This document shows positions 1 to 8,305 of a stretch of 64,000 nt of DNA, one piece after another (the stretch's first letter is position 1; every line of letters begins with the position of its first letter). The stretch is from an uncultured Lentisphaeria bacterium (lineage in GTDB: Bacteria; Verrucomicrobiota; Lentisphaeria; Victivallales; UBA1829): the NCBI GenBank assembly GCA_905197955.1, contig CAJKAR010000016.1:1-64000 (forward strand), written 5' to 3'. The notes below the pieces were generated by a model. The model searched no databases and had not been told where the DNA came from. It saw only the letters and a program-made list of their open reading frames with translations. Both the position numbers and the translations under genes were made by a program.

Positions 1-70
1 AGCGTCTCGCCGCTGGACCGCGACAAGGACACTGTCCTTGACCCGAGAAAAATGCATCCGCATTTTTCCG
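1..70 (-). repeat. Three-hairpin intergenic repeat, copy A (cut by window edge)
   Basis: Read on the minus strand this 70-bp stretch matches 31061-31130 at 66 of 70 positions. It folds into three consecutive hairpins: GAAAAATGC/GCATTTTTC (bases 47-55 with 60-68), CAAGGAC/GTCCTTG (24-30 with 34-40) and an AGCG/CGCT stem (1-4 with 11-14). It begins about 20 nt after the stop of the GH2 gene and has the same orientation as that gene. The four differences from the other copy fall at bases 6, 18, 33 and 58, all in loops or linker. The element probably continues beyond the window. Confidence 0.8.
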
Positions 71-91
71 TCACGCAGCTTCGCTGATGAA

Positions 92-1783
92 TTACAAGTT
101 ATGGTAGAGTTTCTTTACGACATCAGCAGAAAGTTTGCGACGGCGGAATTTATCAAAGGAGCCAGCGAGATTCAATCCCAGCGGTTTGCTGCGGATATCT
201 GAGCCCATACGATGGAAGCTCATAGCATCGTTGAACTGCCAGATTGTCAGACCGCAAAGTTCCTCCGGCACACTTGAGACAGATTTGATGACGGCTTCCA
301 GATATTCCGCCTGAAATTCCTCTGACCACTGCGTTTTCGCCAGATCGCGCTGACCGTAGATGCCGCAGCACCCCATCTCGCTGACCATGATCGGAGTGTT
401 CTCTCCGACTCGATCGCGGAAGTATTTCAGGACTTTTTCCTGCATTGGGGGGATCTCATCCGGCGGCTCGACCCCTTGCGGATGTTCCCCGATCCAGCCG
501 GGATAGATGTTGTAGGCAATCATGTCCAGCAGAGGATGACAGATGTCATTCCAGGTATGGTTGCATGCAAACGTGACGACACGGCTGGAATCCTCGTCCT
601 TGATGGAACGGACAAGCTGATCTGTAATCGCATAGCCCTCCGGGGTGGAGGAATCGTGTTCATTCAGGAACGCCCAGATGATCACGCTCGGATGATTGAT
701 GCTGTTTCGAACCATCAGTCGGGTTTGCTGTTCCTGAAGCGAGCGGAATTCCGGATCCGCCATCTGGCTTCCCGAATTGCCCCAGCCGAGACTCTCTTCC
801 CACACGAGCATACCGAACTCGTCGCAGAGATCAAGAAAGCGCTGATCCTGAGAGTAATGACAGCCCCGAACCATGTTGCAGTTGAGGTCGCGCAGATTCT
901 GGAGGTCTTCAATCATGACCTGTTCAGGCGTGGCAGGCCCGAATTCCGGATGCGATTCATGACGGTTGAAGCCTTTCAGATAGATCGGCTTCCCGTTCAG
1001 GAGCAGACAGCGTTTTCCGGTATGGATCGTCCGTATTCCGAAGCATTCGACAATACGATCGTTTCCGAAGAGAACTTCGAGCGTATGCAGTTCCGGTTTC
1101 TCCGGAGTCCAGAGACGGAAATCGGGAACAATGCATTCCACTGTTCCACCCTGTCCGATCTCTGCGCTCCGGAAGTCATTCTCGGTATCGAAACGGAAAC
1201 GGACCGTCTTCGTTCCCTCCACCGCTCCGGAAAAGAGGAAGCGGAGCGAGACCTTTCCCGTTTCGTGGCAGAGCGTGCGGACCTGAACGCGGTCGAGGGC
1301 ACATTCCGGAAGCTGATGCAGTTCAATATTCCGGTAAAAACCGCCGAATGCGTAAAAGTCGTAATTCGGCAGGAAGAGCTTCATTTTTTCGGGATCGAAA
1401 TTGTTGTCGATCGCGGCGGTGATAACGTGCCGACCGGCTTTCAAAGGCCCTGTTTCAAATTCCACTCCGCTGTACGGAAGATTTGTAAAACCGACCTCTC
1501 TTCCATCGATGCGGAAGCGCGCCCGCAAACCGATTCCGGCGATTTTCAGAATTCCGCGCGGCGAATCTTCCGTCAGCAGAAATTCGCGGCGATAAAGCCC
1601 TGTTCCACGTTTGCAGCGATAGGCCGGTGTGGTATCGAAGGCACCGGGCACGGACATGATGTCATCGGGAACGAAAGAGGTTTCATCGACATCTTCCAGA
1701 AAGGTTTTTTCGCAGAAATGGAACTTCCAGATGCCGTTCAGATCGGTAATGGAACGACCCGGATACAGAGGATAAGAACGCAT
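92..1783 (-). CDS. Glycoside hydrolase family 2 (beta-glucuronidase/beta-galactosidase-like)
   Basis: A 563-residue protein with the GH2 order: N-terminal sugar-binding jelly roll (about 1-165), immunoglobulin-like middle domain (about 165-255) and a TIM barrel (about 255-560). The barrel carries KGFNRHE, the acid/base Glu375 in FLNEHDS and the probable nucleophile Glu469 in VSEMGCCG. There is no signal peptide, so it should act in the cytoplasm on glucuronides or galactosides; the substrate cannot be read from sequence. The start has AAGGAG about 10 nt upstream. It is transcribed divergently from an AraC regulator 141 bp away, which is the likely controller. At 563 residues it is closer to beta-glucuronidase in size than to LacZ. 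Confidence 0.9.
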   Translation of the reverse strand: MRSYPLYPGRSITDLNGIWKFHFCEKTFLEDVDETSFVPDDIMSVPGAFDTTPAYRCKRGTGLYRREFLLTEDSPRGILKIAGIGLRARFRIDGREVGFTNLPYSGVEFETGPLKAGRHVITAAIDNNFDPEKMKLFLPNYDFYAFGGFYRNIELHQLPECALDRVQVRTLCHETGKVSLRFLFSGAVEGTKTVRFRFDTENDFRSAEIGQGGTVECIVPDFRLWTPEKPELHTLEVLFGNDRIVECFGIRTIHTGKRCLLLNGKPIYLKGFNRHESHPEFGPATPEQVMIEDLQNLRDLNCNMVRGCHYSQDQRFLDLCDEFGMLVWEESLGWGNSGSQMADPEFRSLQEQQTRLMVRNSINHPSVIIWAFLNEHDSSTPEGYAITDQLVRSIKDEDSSRVVTFACNHTWNDICHPLLDMIAYNIYPGWIGEHPQGVEPPDEIPPMQEKVLKYFRDRVGENTPIMVSEMGCCGIYGQRDLAKTQWSEEFQAEYLEAVIKSVSSVPEELCGLTIWQFNDAMSFHRMGSDIRSKPLGLNLAGSFDKFRRRKLSADVVKKLYHNL

Positions 1784-1924
1784 GATTTCAGTCTCCTTGT
1801 TGAATTTTGCGGGAAATGGCGGAACAATCCATCTGTTTTTCTTAATTTGCTCTTGTTTTTTTGATTTTCAATGATATAAATGATGTTAAAAAGACATTTT
1901 TGACGCAATCACAAGGAGTCTTCG

Positions 1925-2746
1925 ATGCAGAGTCTGATCGTCCGCCGGCTTGGATTTCCGGAAAGGCCCCCCACCTGTCTACCGTTCTATCCGCGGTCCT
2001 GCGGCATCAATTTTTTTCACGGAGAACGGGAGGAAAATCCGCCCAGTGAAATCACGGAACTGTGCTGGATTGCGGAAGGCTGCTGCACCTTTGAAATCGG
2101 CAATGAATCCTATGTTGTTCAGGAGAACGAATCCATCTATCGCCTGCCGGGAGAGAAACGGATCAAATGTTCCGCCCCCGGAAGACGCACCGTGGTCTAC
2201 TGGGCGGCTTTTGACGGAAATGATGCCGCGGATTTTCTGCTCTCCTACGGCTATCCGCGCGGACCGTTGAAATCCGGGAAATGCCCGGTGCATTTGTTCG
2301 AAGAAATTCAGCATTCTCTGGAGACTCTTCTGCCCTCGGATCTGCGACGTCTGATTGCGCTTTACACGGAACTGATCGGCATGATGGGGGAAGAACACGA
2401 TCCGCTCAGCCGGAAAGGTCTTCTCTTCCGGGATTGTCTTTCCCTGATTCAGAACCGGTATCAGGATCCGGATCTCAATGTGAATACGCTTGCGGAAGAA
2501 CTGAAGGTTCATCGCACGACACTGGATCGTCTTTTTCTGCGCGAAATCGGAATTCCGCCGAATCGCTACCTGCTGAAAATCCGTCTTCACCACGCGCTCT
2601 CTCTTCTGTGCTGCACCAAGGATTCGATTGCGGAAATCGCATCGAAAACCGGATTTTCGCGTCCGAACTACTTTGACCGGGTCTTTCGGGAGACCATGGG
2701 GTTCCGTCCCATGGAATACCGGAAAAGAAAGACGGAGGGAATCTGA
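1925..2746 (+). CDS. AraC family transcriptional regulator
   Basis: A 273-residue regulator with a cupin-like N-terminal sensor (about 15-110; WIAEGCCTFEIGNES) and a C-terminal double helix-turn-helix (about 170-268). The latter includes LNVNTLAEELKVHRTTLDRLF and the AraC signature IAEIASKTGFSRPNYFDRVF followed by GFRPMEYRK. ACAAGGAG lies 7-12 nt before the ATG. It is divergent from the GH2 gene and only 2 bp before a second AraC gene, so the pair is presumably co-transcribed and controls the neighbouring GH genes. The sugar sensed is unknown. Confidence 0.9.
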   Translation: MQSLIVRRLGFPERPPTCLPFYPRSCGINFFHGEREENPPSEITELCWIAEGCCTFEIGNESYVVQENESIYRLPGEKRIKCSAPGRRTVVYWAAFDGNDAADFLLSYGYPRGPLKSGKCPVHLFEEIQHSLETLLPSDLRRLIALYTELIGMMGEEHDPLSRKGLLFRDCLSLIQNRYQDPDLNVNTLAEELKVHRTTLDRLFLREIGIPPNRYLLKIRLHHALSLLCCTKDSIAEIASKTGFSRPNYFDRVFRETMGFRPMEYRKRKTEGI

Positions 2747-2748
2747 AT

Positions 2749-3672
2749 ATGCAGCAGAAAAGCAAAAATAAAAAAAACAAGACCACCCAGTATTATCACA
2801 ACAGTTTTTCCTACGATGACAAAAGTCAAAGTCAGCATCAGAGTCAGACTCATATCGCGTGGAATTTTGAAGAGAATATCAAATCAGCGCTTCCGGTCTG
2901 GCCGAATTTCGTCAACCGCACCCACTTTCATCCGAACATCTGGGTCGATCACACAAACTTCATCTACACAGCCGTGGAAATCCCACTGGAAGGGAATATG
3001 CGTTTCCGGCAGCGGGATGAGAGTATTGTGGTGGATCCCGGAGAAGCCTATCTGATCCATCGCGGGGAAAACAGCCGTCTGGAATGCGGGCCCGCAGGAT
3101 TCTGCCGGAAAATCTCCATCGGGCTCTCTGGCAATTCTCTCCCCTCGATCCTCATGGATACGGGATTGATCAATTATACCAGGATCAAGCTTGCCGATCC
3201 GGAAAAAGTGATCCATCAGATTCTTGAAATTGAAAAGAGACTCAATATTAAAGAAAAATCGGATGAGCTGGTCCGCGAGATTTCCATTCTCTGCTATACC
3301 CTTCTTCTGGAACTGGCGCGAGCACTCCGCTTCAAGTATCCCACCACCCTGGCAAAAGCCATGGAACTGATGACCATCAATCTTGCGCGCAAGCTCACGA
3401 TCCGGCAGATCGCCGGGGAACTGAATATCAGTCAGGACAAGCTTGAAGAGCTTTTTCTGCGTCGCTTCCGAAAATCTCCCAAGGAGTATTTTCTCGAATT
3501 GAAAATGGAAAAAGCAAAACAGCTTCTTTCCCGGACGGATCTGTCTGTCAAGCAGATTGCCAATCAGCTCGGCTATCAGGATCAGATGAATTTTTCCCGT
3601 CTCTTCCGGAAAAAAACCGGGAAAAACCCTCTGCTCTACCGAAAAACGGAGTCCATCCAAAAAAGAACATAA
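2749..3672 (+). CDS. AraC family transcriptional regulator, second of a tandem pair
   Basis: A 307-residue AraC-type regulator. A polar Lys/Gln/Ser-rich tail of about 35 residues (KSKNKKNK, SQSQHQSQTH) precedes a cupin-like sensor (about 45-130) and a C-terminal AraC DNA-binding domain (about 205-300; LTIRQIAGELNISQDKLEELF, VKQIANQLGYQDQMNFSRLFRKKTGKNPLLYRK). It starts 2 bp after the first AraC gene with GGAGGG about 8 nt upstream, so the two are one transcript. It lies directly upstream of a pseudopilin/GH unit that has its own promoter, which makes it the probable regulator of that unit. The polar extension is unusual for the family. Confidence 0.9.
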   Translation: MQQKSKNKKNKTTQYYHNSFSYDDKSQSQHQSQTHIAWNFEENIKSALPVWPNFVNRTHFHPNIWVDHTNFIYTAVEIPLEGNMRFRQRDESIVVDPGEAYLIHRGENSRLECGPAGFCRKISIGLSGNSLPSILMDTGLINYTRIKLADPEKVIHQILEIEKRLNIKEKSDELVREISILCYTLLLELARALRFKYPTTLAKAMELMTINLARKLTIRQIAGELNISQDKLEELFLRRFRKSPKEYFLELKMEKAKQLLSRTDLSVKQIANQLGYQDQMNFSRLFRKKTGKNPLLYRKTESIQKRT

Positions 3673-3711
3673 CATTCCGGAAAAACAACATAATAAAGAG
3701 AAAAAATCCTC

Positions 3712-3740
3712 TTGTCTTTTTCCCTGTTTTCTTTTATAAT
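3712..3740 (+). promoter_or_regulatory. Sigma-70-type promoter of the pseudopilin/GH unit
   Basis: TTGTCT, a 17-bp spacer, then a perfect TATAAT, placed 96 bp before the pseudopilin start codon. It lies in the gap after the second AraC gene and would drive the pseudopilin and the 1186-residue GH together. Confidence 0.65.
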
Positions 3741-3835
3741 TTACCGTTGTCGGGATTCTATTTTCGCCGGTGGTCCTGCTTGCGATCTGACAGCACCTCG
3801 GTCGAAACAACCAATTTTCAGGGAAAGGATCAATC

Positions 3836-4618
3836 ATGCAATTTGCGGCAAGAACCGATACTCCGTGTGAGAGCATTCTGTCACTCCGGATTGCGGGACA
3901 TGGATATTTTACGCTGATAGAACTTCTGATCACCATTGCAATTATCGCCATTCTGGCCGGTATGCTTCTGCCGGCGCTGAACAAGGCACGGGAAAACGCA
4001 AGGAAGGCCAGTTGTTTCAGCAACTGCAAGCAGATCGGGAACGCGGCAGCGATGTACCGGGGGGATTTCAGCGACTATGTTGCTCCGCAGTATTGGAGAG
4101 ATGCCGAAACCAGCGGTCCCGGACATCTCTATTCCTCGCAGTATCACTGGGACTATTATTTTGTCAAAGCCTACATGAACGGACGCACCTCCCCCTCCGG
4201 GTGGCCGGAGGGGAACGCCTGGAAAGTCATGCACTGTCCCTCGCATGCGACAGACGCGGCACCGGCGCCGAGAAGCTATGCGCTTCCCTATCACTGGATC
4301 TATATTGATACCGCACCGAGAGCGACTAATTCCATGTACCGCACCCCCTCCGCCATCTATTTTCTGAGCGAGGTGGATTATAATAATCTTCTGGGAGAAT
4401 CTGAAGAAAAGTTTACGACTTCGCGCTGTGGACGTTCCGCCACGAATGCCACCATCTATCTTTCCAACTCCCGCCAGATCGGTCCGAACCACCTGAACAG
4501 TGCCAATCTGCTTTTTCTGGATGGGCACACTGCGTCGCGTACCACCTGGAAAAATCGTTACACTACAGCCTATTACGGAGGGAGCACGGAAACTGCAGTC
4601 CGGAATTTCACGGAATAA
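3836..4618 (+). CDS. Pseudopilin-like protein (type IV pilin N-terminal methylation domain, H-X9-DG)
   Basis: A 260-residue protein. A 25-residue charged leader precedes FTLIELLITIAIIAILAGMLL, the class III (prepilin) hydrophobic helix with Glu at +5, followed by LPALNKAREN. The residue before the cleavage-site Phe is Tyr instead of the canonical Gly. The C-terminal part is globular and extracytoplasmic, ending in NHLNSANLLFLDGH, which fits H-X9-DG. Such proteins are very abundant in Lentisphaerota and planctomycetes and resemble GspG/PulG of type II secretion. AAAGGA precedes the ATG. It lies 53 bp upstream of a giant secreted GH in the same apparent operon. Confidence 0.88.
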   Translation: MQFAARTDTPCESILSLRIAGHGYFTLIELLITIAIIAILAGMLLPALNKARENARKASCFSNCKQIGNAAAMYRGDFSDYVAPQYWRDAETSGPGHLYSSQYHWDYYFVKAYMNGRTSPSGWPEGNAWKVMHCPSHATDAAPAPRSYALPYHWIYIDTAPRATNSMYRTPSAIYFLSEVDYNNLLGESEEKFTTSRCGRSATNATIYLSNSRQIGPNHLNSANLLFLDGHTASRTTWKNRYTTAYYGGSTETAVRNFTE

Positions 4619-4671
4619 AAAACAGTCGTCAGTGTTTCTTTTTTTCTATAATCAACGAAAGGAGTCTTTTT

Positions 4672-7600
4672 ATGTATCTGCAAAAAAACGGATTGTTTTT
4701 TTTCCTGATTTTTTCCGTTTTCACGCTGTCGGCGGACTTCAAAACGGAGTTTGATGAGACTGCAAGTGTAAAACAATCGAAGAACCGGCAGATCTCATTC
4801 CGGACAGGAAACGGGATTTCCGGAGTCCTGTTTCAGAAAGATCTTTCCACCTTGAAAGTGACCGCCACAGCGGAAGGACTTGTCATTGATGCATCCAAAG
4901 AAACGGTTTCCCGAAAGCGTCCGGTCATAGTCCGTTTTTTCCTGCCGAAACAGGATCAGGCAGAAGATGCGTTCCGCGGCAAAAAATTGACCTCGGAAGT
5001 GACAGTGAAAGCAGACCGCACCGCCTCCGGCACAATTCTCATCGAGGGCCGGCGGAACGGGAAGCACTATCACAAGGGAAGAATCGTGCCCGTGGGAACG
5101 GCGTTCCAGACACAGCGTTTTTCCGAACAGATTCCGGAAGGAGTGGAAGGGCTCAGTCTGCGGTTTGACCTCCACACTCCGGCGATCTACACGATCTGCG
5201 GGGCGGGAATGAGAGCAGTTGTGGAAACGATCCGTCCTGACAACCGGAATCAGATCGTCAACGGCGGAGCGGAACGCGGCTGGTACGGCACCTATATCGA
5301 CGACTTGAATGCAAAAGGCGTTAACGGGAAGGAGATCCGGTTCGACGGAAAAATTATTGATTTCGGGCGCAAGTTTGCCATCGACGACAAAGTCTTCTAT
5401 TCCGGCCGTCATTCGTTCCGGATCGAAGGGAAACCCTACGCGACCGGCAGTTTTTATCTGAATCCGGTCAAATACATTCCCGGTCAGCCGTTCACGGTCT
5501 CGTTCCGGGCAAAGGCGGAAAAACCGGGAACTCCGCTGAATTTCGGACTGTTTCTCGGCTTCTCCCGAACTTACGCCATTCCGCTGACGGCAGGAACGGA
5601 GTGGAAAAAATATGAGATCACCATCCCGCGATGGGGCGAAAAAGCTCCCGGGATAACCCCCTTCGGCGACGTGGTCAAAGGAAGCATCTTCGAAGAGGTC
5701 TATCCGCGTTTTGATCCCTTCGGAACGGTCTGGATCGACGACTTCGCCTGTTCCTCCGGCACTCAGGCTCCGTTTGAAAACGATCCTCTTTTTCTGCGCG
5801 GAACCTTGAATTCGCCGTCCTCCTATTACAAGGAAGGCGAAGCAATCCGGATGCTCATGGAAGTTGAAAATCCGGGAATCGCGGTAAAAAATGCGGAACT
5901 GACCTATCACATCCGGGATTTTTTCGGGAAAACTCTCTTCTCCTCTCAGACAACCCGCCTCTCCATTGCGCCGAACGCGACTGTAAAACAGGAAATTCCT
6001 GTGGCAAACGTACCGAAAGGAGCTTTTAATCTGATTGTTGAACTGCGCATTCCGGAAACGGGGAAAACGATCCGCCACGCCTTTCTCACCGGTGTGATCG
6101 GCAAGACAGAAAAGAAGATTGCACGACTCGGACTTGATGCCCCCATTCAGGGCAATCCGGAACTTCTGATTCCGGTATTCAACGACTTCCGGATCGGAAC
6201 GGTCCGGCTGTGGGGCTCCTACAATACAGCCGTCAGGGACTACACCGGAACCAAACGGATTGATGCCTTTCACAAAGCGGGAGTTCAAATTCTTCTGAAC
6301 ATCGGCGATACGCATAAACTGCCGTTTGTCCGGAAAGACATGACTCCCTGGAAGGATTTTCTGAAGAAGGCTCTGAAACCCTACGCTGGAAAGGTCGCAC
6401 TCTACGAAGTTGCCAATGAACCGAACGCTTGGAGCGGACAAGGCAAAAAAAAGGATCCCGCACTCTTTGACGATATCTCCCCCGTCACCTATGTCCGAAT
6501 GCTGAAAGCCGCTTCCGAAGCGGTGCATGAGATTGATCCGGGCGCGAAAATCGGCGGCCCGACCACCTGCGGCACCGATCTTTCTTTTACGGAAAGCGTA
6601 CTTGCTCACGGGGGCGCAAAATACCTGGATGTCATCACGGAACACCCCTATCGGACGCTGCCGGAACTGCCTGATTACGAATCGGATCTGACCGCCATGA
6701 AACAGATAGCCTCCCGTTACAGTCCGAAACGGAAGATTCCGATCTGGGCCTCGGAATCCGGCTCCCAGAACTCGGCTCTCCTGCGGGATAATCTGATTGA
6801 TGAAAAAACGCGCAACGCTCTCGCCAAAGACATCCGGAACATGCTGATCTCCTATGCCTGCGGCAATGAGGTCTACATTCACTTTGCCGCCGCGCCCTAT
6901 GGAATTGGAATCGGCTGGAACGTCTTCTACGGGGGAAATCCGGACACCTTCTCGCGTCCGGTTCCGAGTCCCATGCTCTATGCCATGCGGACCGTTGCCG
7001 ATCTCATTGGAAACGCCGCCCCCGCTGGAAAAATCAAACTCGGCTCAGACTTCCGCTGTTACGTTTTCGACAACGGAAGTGAGCGGACCATCGCTCTCTG
7101 GAAATGGAACGGGGAACCTGTGCAAATCTCCTCCTGGAAAAGCCTTGATCCAGCAATGAAGGCTTATGACATCATGGGGAATATTCTTTCCCCTTCCGTC
7201 CCGCTTCCACTCTCCATTTTTCCTGTTTATCTGAAGACAAAGCGTTCGTTTCCGGAACTGGAACAGGCATTTTCCAAACTCTCTCTGACGACCGGAAATT
7301 CCGTCGCGACTTCCGTTTCGGTGAGCGGGAAAAACAGCTTCAACATCCGTCTGACAAACCGGAACAACCGTCCTCTTTCGGGAACGCTCGCTGTAACGAT
7401 TGAAGGTAAAACGCAGAAACAGACCTTCCGCGATCTTCCGGCGGAGGAGAGCCGAACCCTGCAATTCCGAACCGGACGGGAAATTTCCACCGTTCCACAG
7501 AAAGGCACCTTCACAGTTGCAACCGCAACCGGCAAACAGGAAGAGAGTTTTCAGCTGAAATCGGCATTTGCTCCGCGAGCCGGAAAGGAAATCACGATCG

Positions 7601-8232
7601 ACGGTGACCTCAGCGACTGGCCGGAAGGAAATTCCATCCTCCTCACGGTACCACAAAACGCGGTCAGACGAGCCCCGAATCTCTGGAAGCCGGAAGACAG
7701 TGCCATCAAAGCGGAAATCAAAACGGCATGGAATGAATCCGCCCTCTATATCGCAGTCACCGTCTTCAAACAGGGTCTGTTCCAGGACTCGCACTCCGCA
7801 GCGGAAGTCTGGAGGGGCGATTCCGTGCAGTTTGCCTTCGATCCCCTGAAAAATGCCGCTCCGGATATGGAAAAATATCAGGATGATGATTTTGAATATG
7901 CCATTTCTCTTCTGAACGGCAGACCGGTCCTCTATCGCCAATATGCCTCCAGCGCGGTCCACGACAGTCTGCTGAAGGCCACCGGAGAGCTCAAAAACGG
8001 CACCGAGGTTCAAACAGCCATCCGACAGCTTCCGGATCGAACCATCTATGAAACAGCCTTCACTCCGCGCGCCGTCAGTCCGTTCAAACTCAAGGCGGGC
8101 AGTTCCATGCGCTGGAGCGTTCTGGTCAACCTCAACAACGGAAACGGACGACTCGGCTGGCTGGAACTGACAGACGGCATCGGGAACAAAAAACGTCCGG
8201 GGCAGTTCCTGGATCTGATCCTTCTGCCGTAG
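4672..8232 (+). CDS. Giant secreted glycoside hydrolase, clan A TIM barrel with C-terminal CBM9-like domain
   Basis: A 1186-residue protein with a signal peptide (about 1-22, FFFLIFSVFTLSA). The N-terminal half has beta-sandwich regions (for example NGGAERGWYGTY near 195 and a WIDDFACSSG strand near 360), which look like carbohydrate-binding modules. A TIM barrel of about residues 490-790 carries a probable acid/base Glu583 (VANEPNAW) and nucleophile Glu695 (WASESGSQN), a GH39/GH5-like arrangement. The C-terminus from about residue 970 (ITIDGDLSDWPE, FDPLKNAA, LVNLNNGNGR) resembles the CBM9-like fold. SD is AAAGGAG. It follows the pseudopilin in the same direction and ends at a strong terminator. 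Substrate and exact family are not assignable by eye. Confidence 0.8.
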   Translation: MYLQKNGLFFFLIFSVFTLSADFKTEFDETASVKQSKNRQISFRTGNGISGVLFQKDLSTLKVTATAEGLVIDASKETVSRKRPVIVRFFLPKQDQAEDAFRGKKLTSEVTVKADRTASGTILIEGRRNGKHYHKGRIVPVGTAFQTQRFSEQIPEGVEGLSLRFDLHTPAIYTICGAGMRAVVETIRPDNRNQIVNGGAERGWYGTYIDDLNAKGVNGKEIRFDGKIIDFGRKFAIDDKVFYSGRHSFRIEGKPYATGSFYLNPVKYIPGQPFTVSFRAKAEKPGTPLNFGLFLGFSRTYAIPLTAGTEWKKYEITIPRWGEKAPGITPFGDVVKGSIFEEVYPRFDPFGTVWIDDFACSSGTQAPFENDPLFLRGTLNSPSSYYKEGEAIRMLMEVENPGIAVKNAELTYHIRDFFGKTLFSSQTTRLSIAPNATVKQEIPVANVPKGAFNLIVELRIPETGKTIRHAFLTGVIGKTEKKIARLGLDAPIQGNPELLIPVFNDFRIGTVRLWGSYNTAVRDYTGTKRIDAFHKAGVQILLNIGDTHKLPFVRKDMTPWKDFLKKALKPYAGKVALYEVANEPNAWSGQGKKKDPALFDDISPVTYVRMLKAASEAVHEIDPGAKIGGPTTCGTDLSFTESVLAHGGAKYLDVITEHPYRTLPELPDYESDLTAMKQIASRYSPKRKIPIWASESGSQNSALLRDNLIDEKTRNALAKDIRNMLISYACGNEVYIHFAAAPYGIGIGWNVFYGGNPDTFSRPVPSPMLYAMRTVADLIGNAAPAGKIKLGSDFRCYVFDNGSERTIALWKWNGEPVQISSWKSLDPAMKAYDIMGNILSPSVPLPLSIFPVYLKTKRSFPELEQAFSKLSLTTGNSVATSVSVSGKNSFNIRLTNRNNRPLSGTLAVTIEGKTQKQTFRDLPAEESRTLQFRTGREISTVPQKGTFTVATATGKQEESFQLKSAFAPRAGKEITIDGDLSDWPEGNSILLTVPQNAVRRAPNLWKPEDSAIKAEIKTAWNESALYIAVTVFKQGLFQDSHSAAEVWRGDSVQFAFDPLKNAAPDMEKYQDDDFEYAISLLNGRPVLYRQYASSAVHDSLLKATGELKNGTEVQTAIRQLPDRTIYETAFTPRAVSPFKLKAGSSMRWSVLVNLNNGNGRLGWLELTDGIGNKKRPGQFLDLILLP

Positions 8233-8265
8233 CATAAGAAAGAAGAATAGAACAGCATCATTTTA

Positions 8266-8305
8266 CGGGACGCGCCTCACAGTCAGCTGCGCGTCCCGCT
8301 TTTTT
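8266..8305 (+). terminator. Rho-independent terminator after the giant GH
   Basis: A 10-bp stem CGGGACGCGC (8266-8275) with GCGCGTCCCG (8289-8298), a 13-nt loop and a CTTTTTT tail. It lies between two convergent genes, and the tail overlaps the stop of the minus-strand GH63-like gene. Confidence 0.85.

Noticed and set aside
1784..1924. AraC half-sites and promoters in the divergent GH2/AraC gap
   Set aside because: TTGATT at 1860 and TTGAAA on the other strand lack good -10 partners at 16-18 bp, and no convincing repeated half-site was found.
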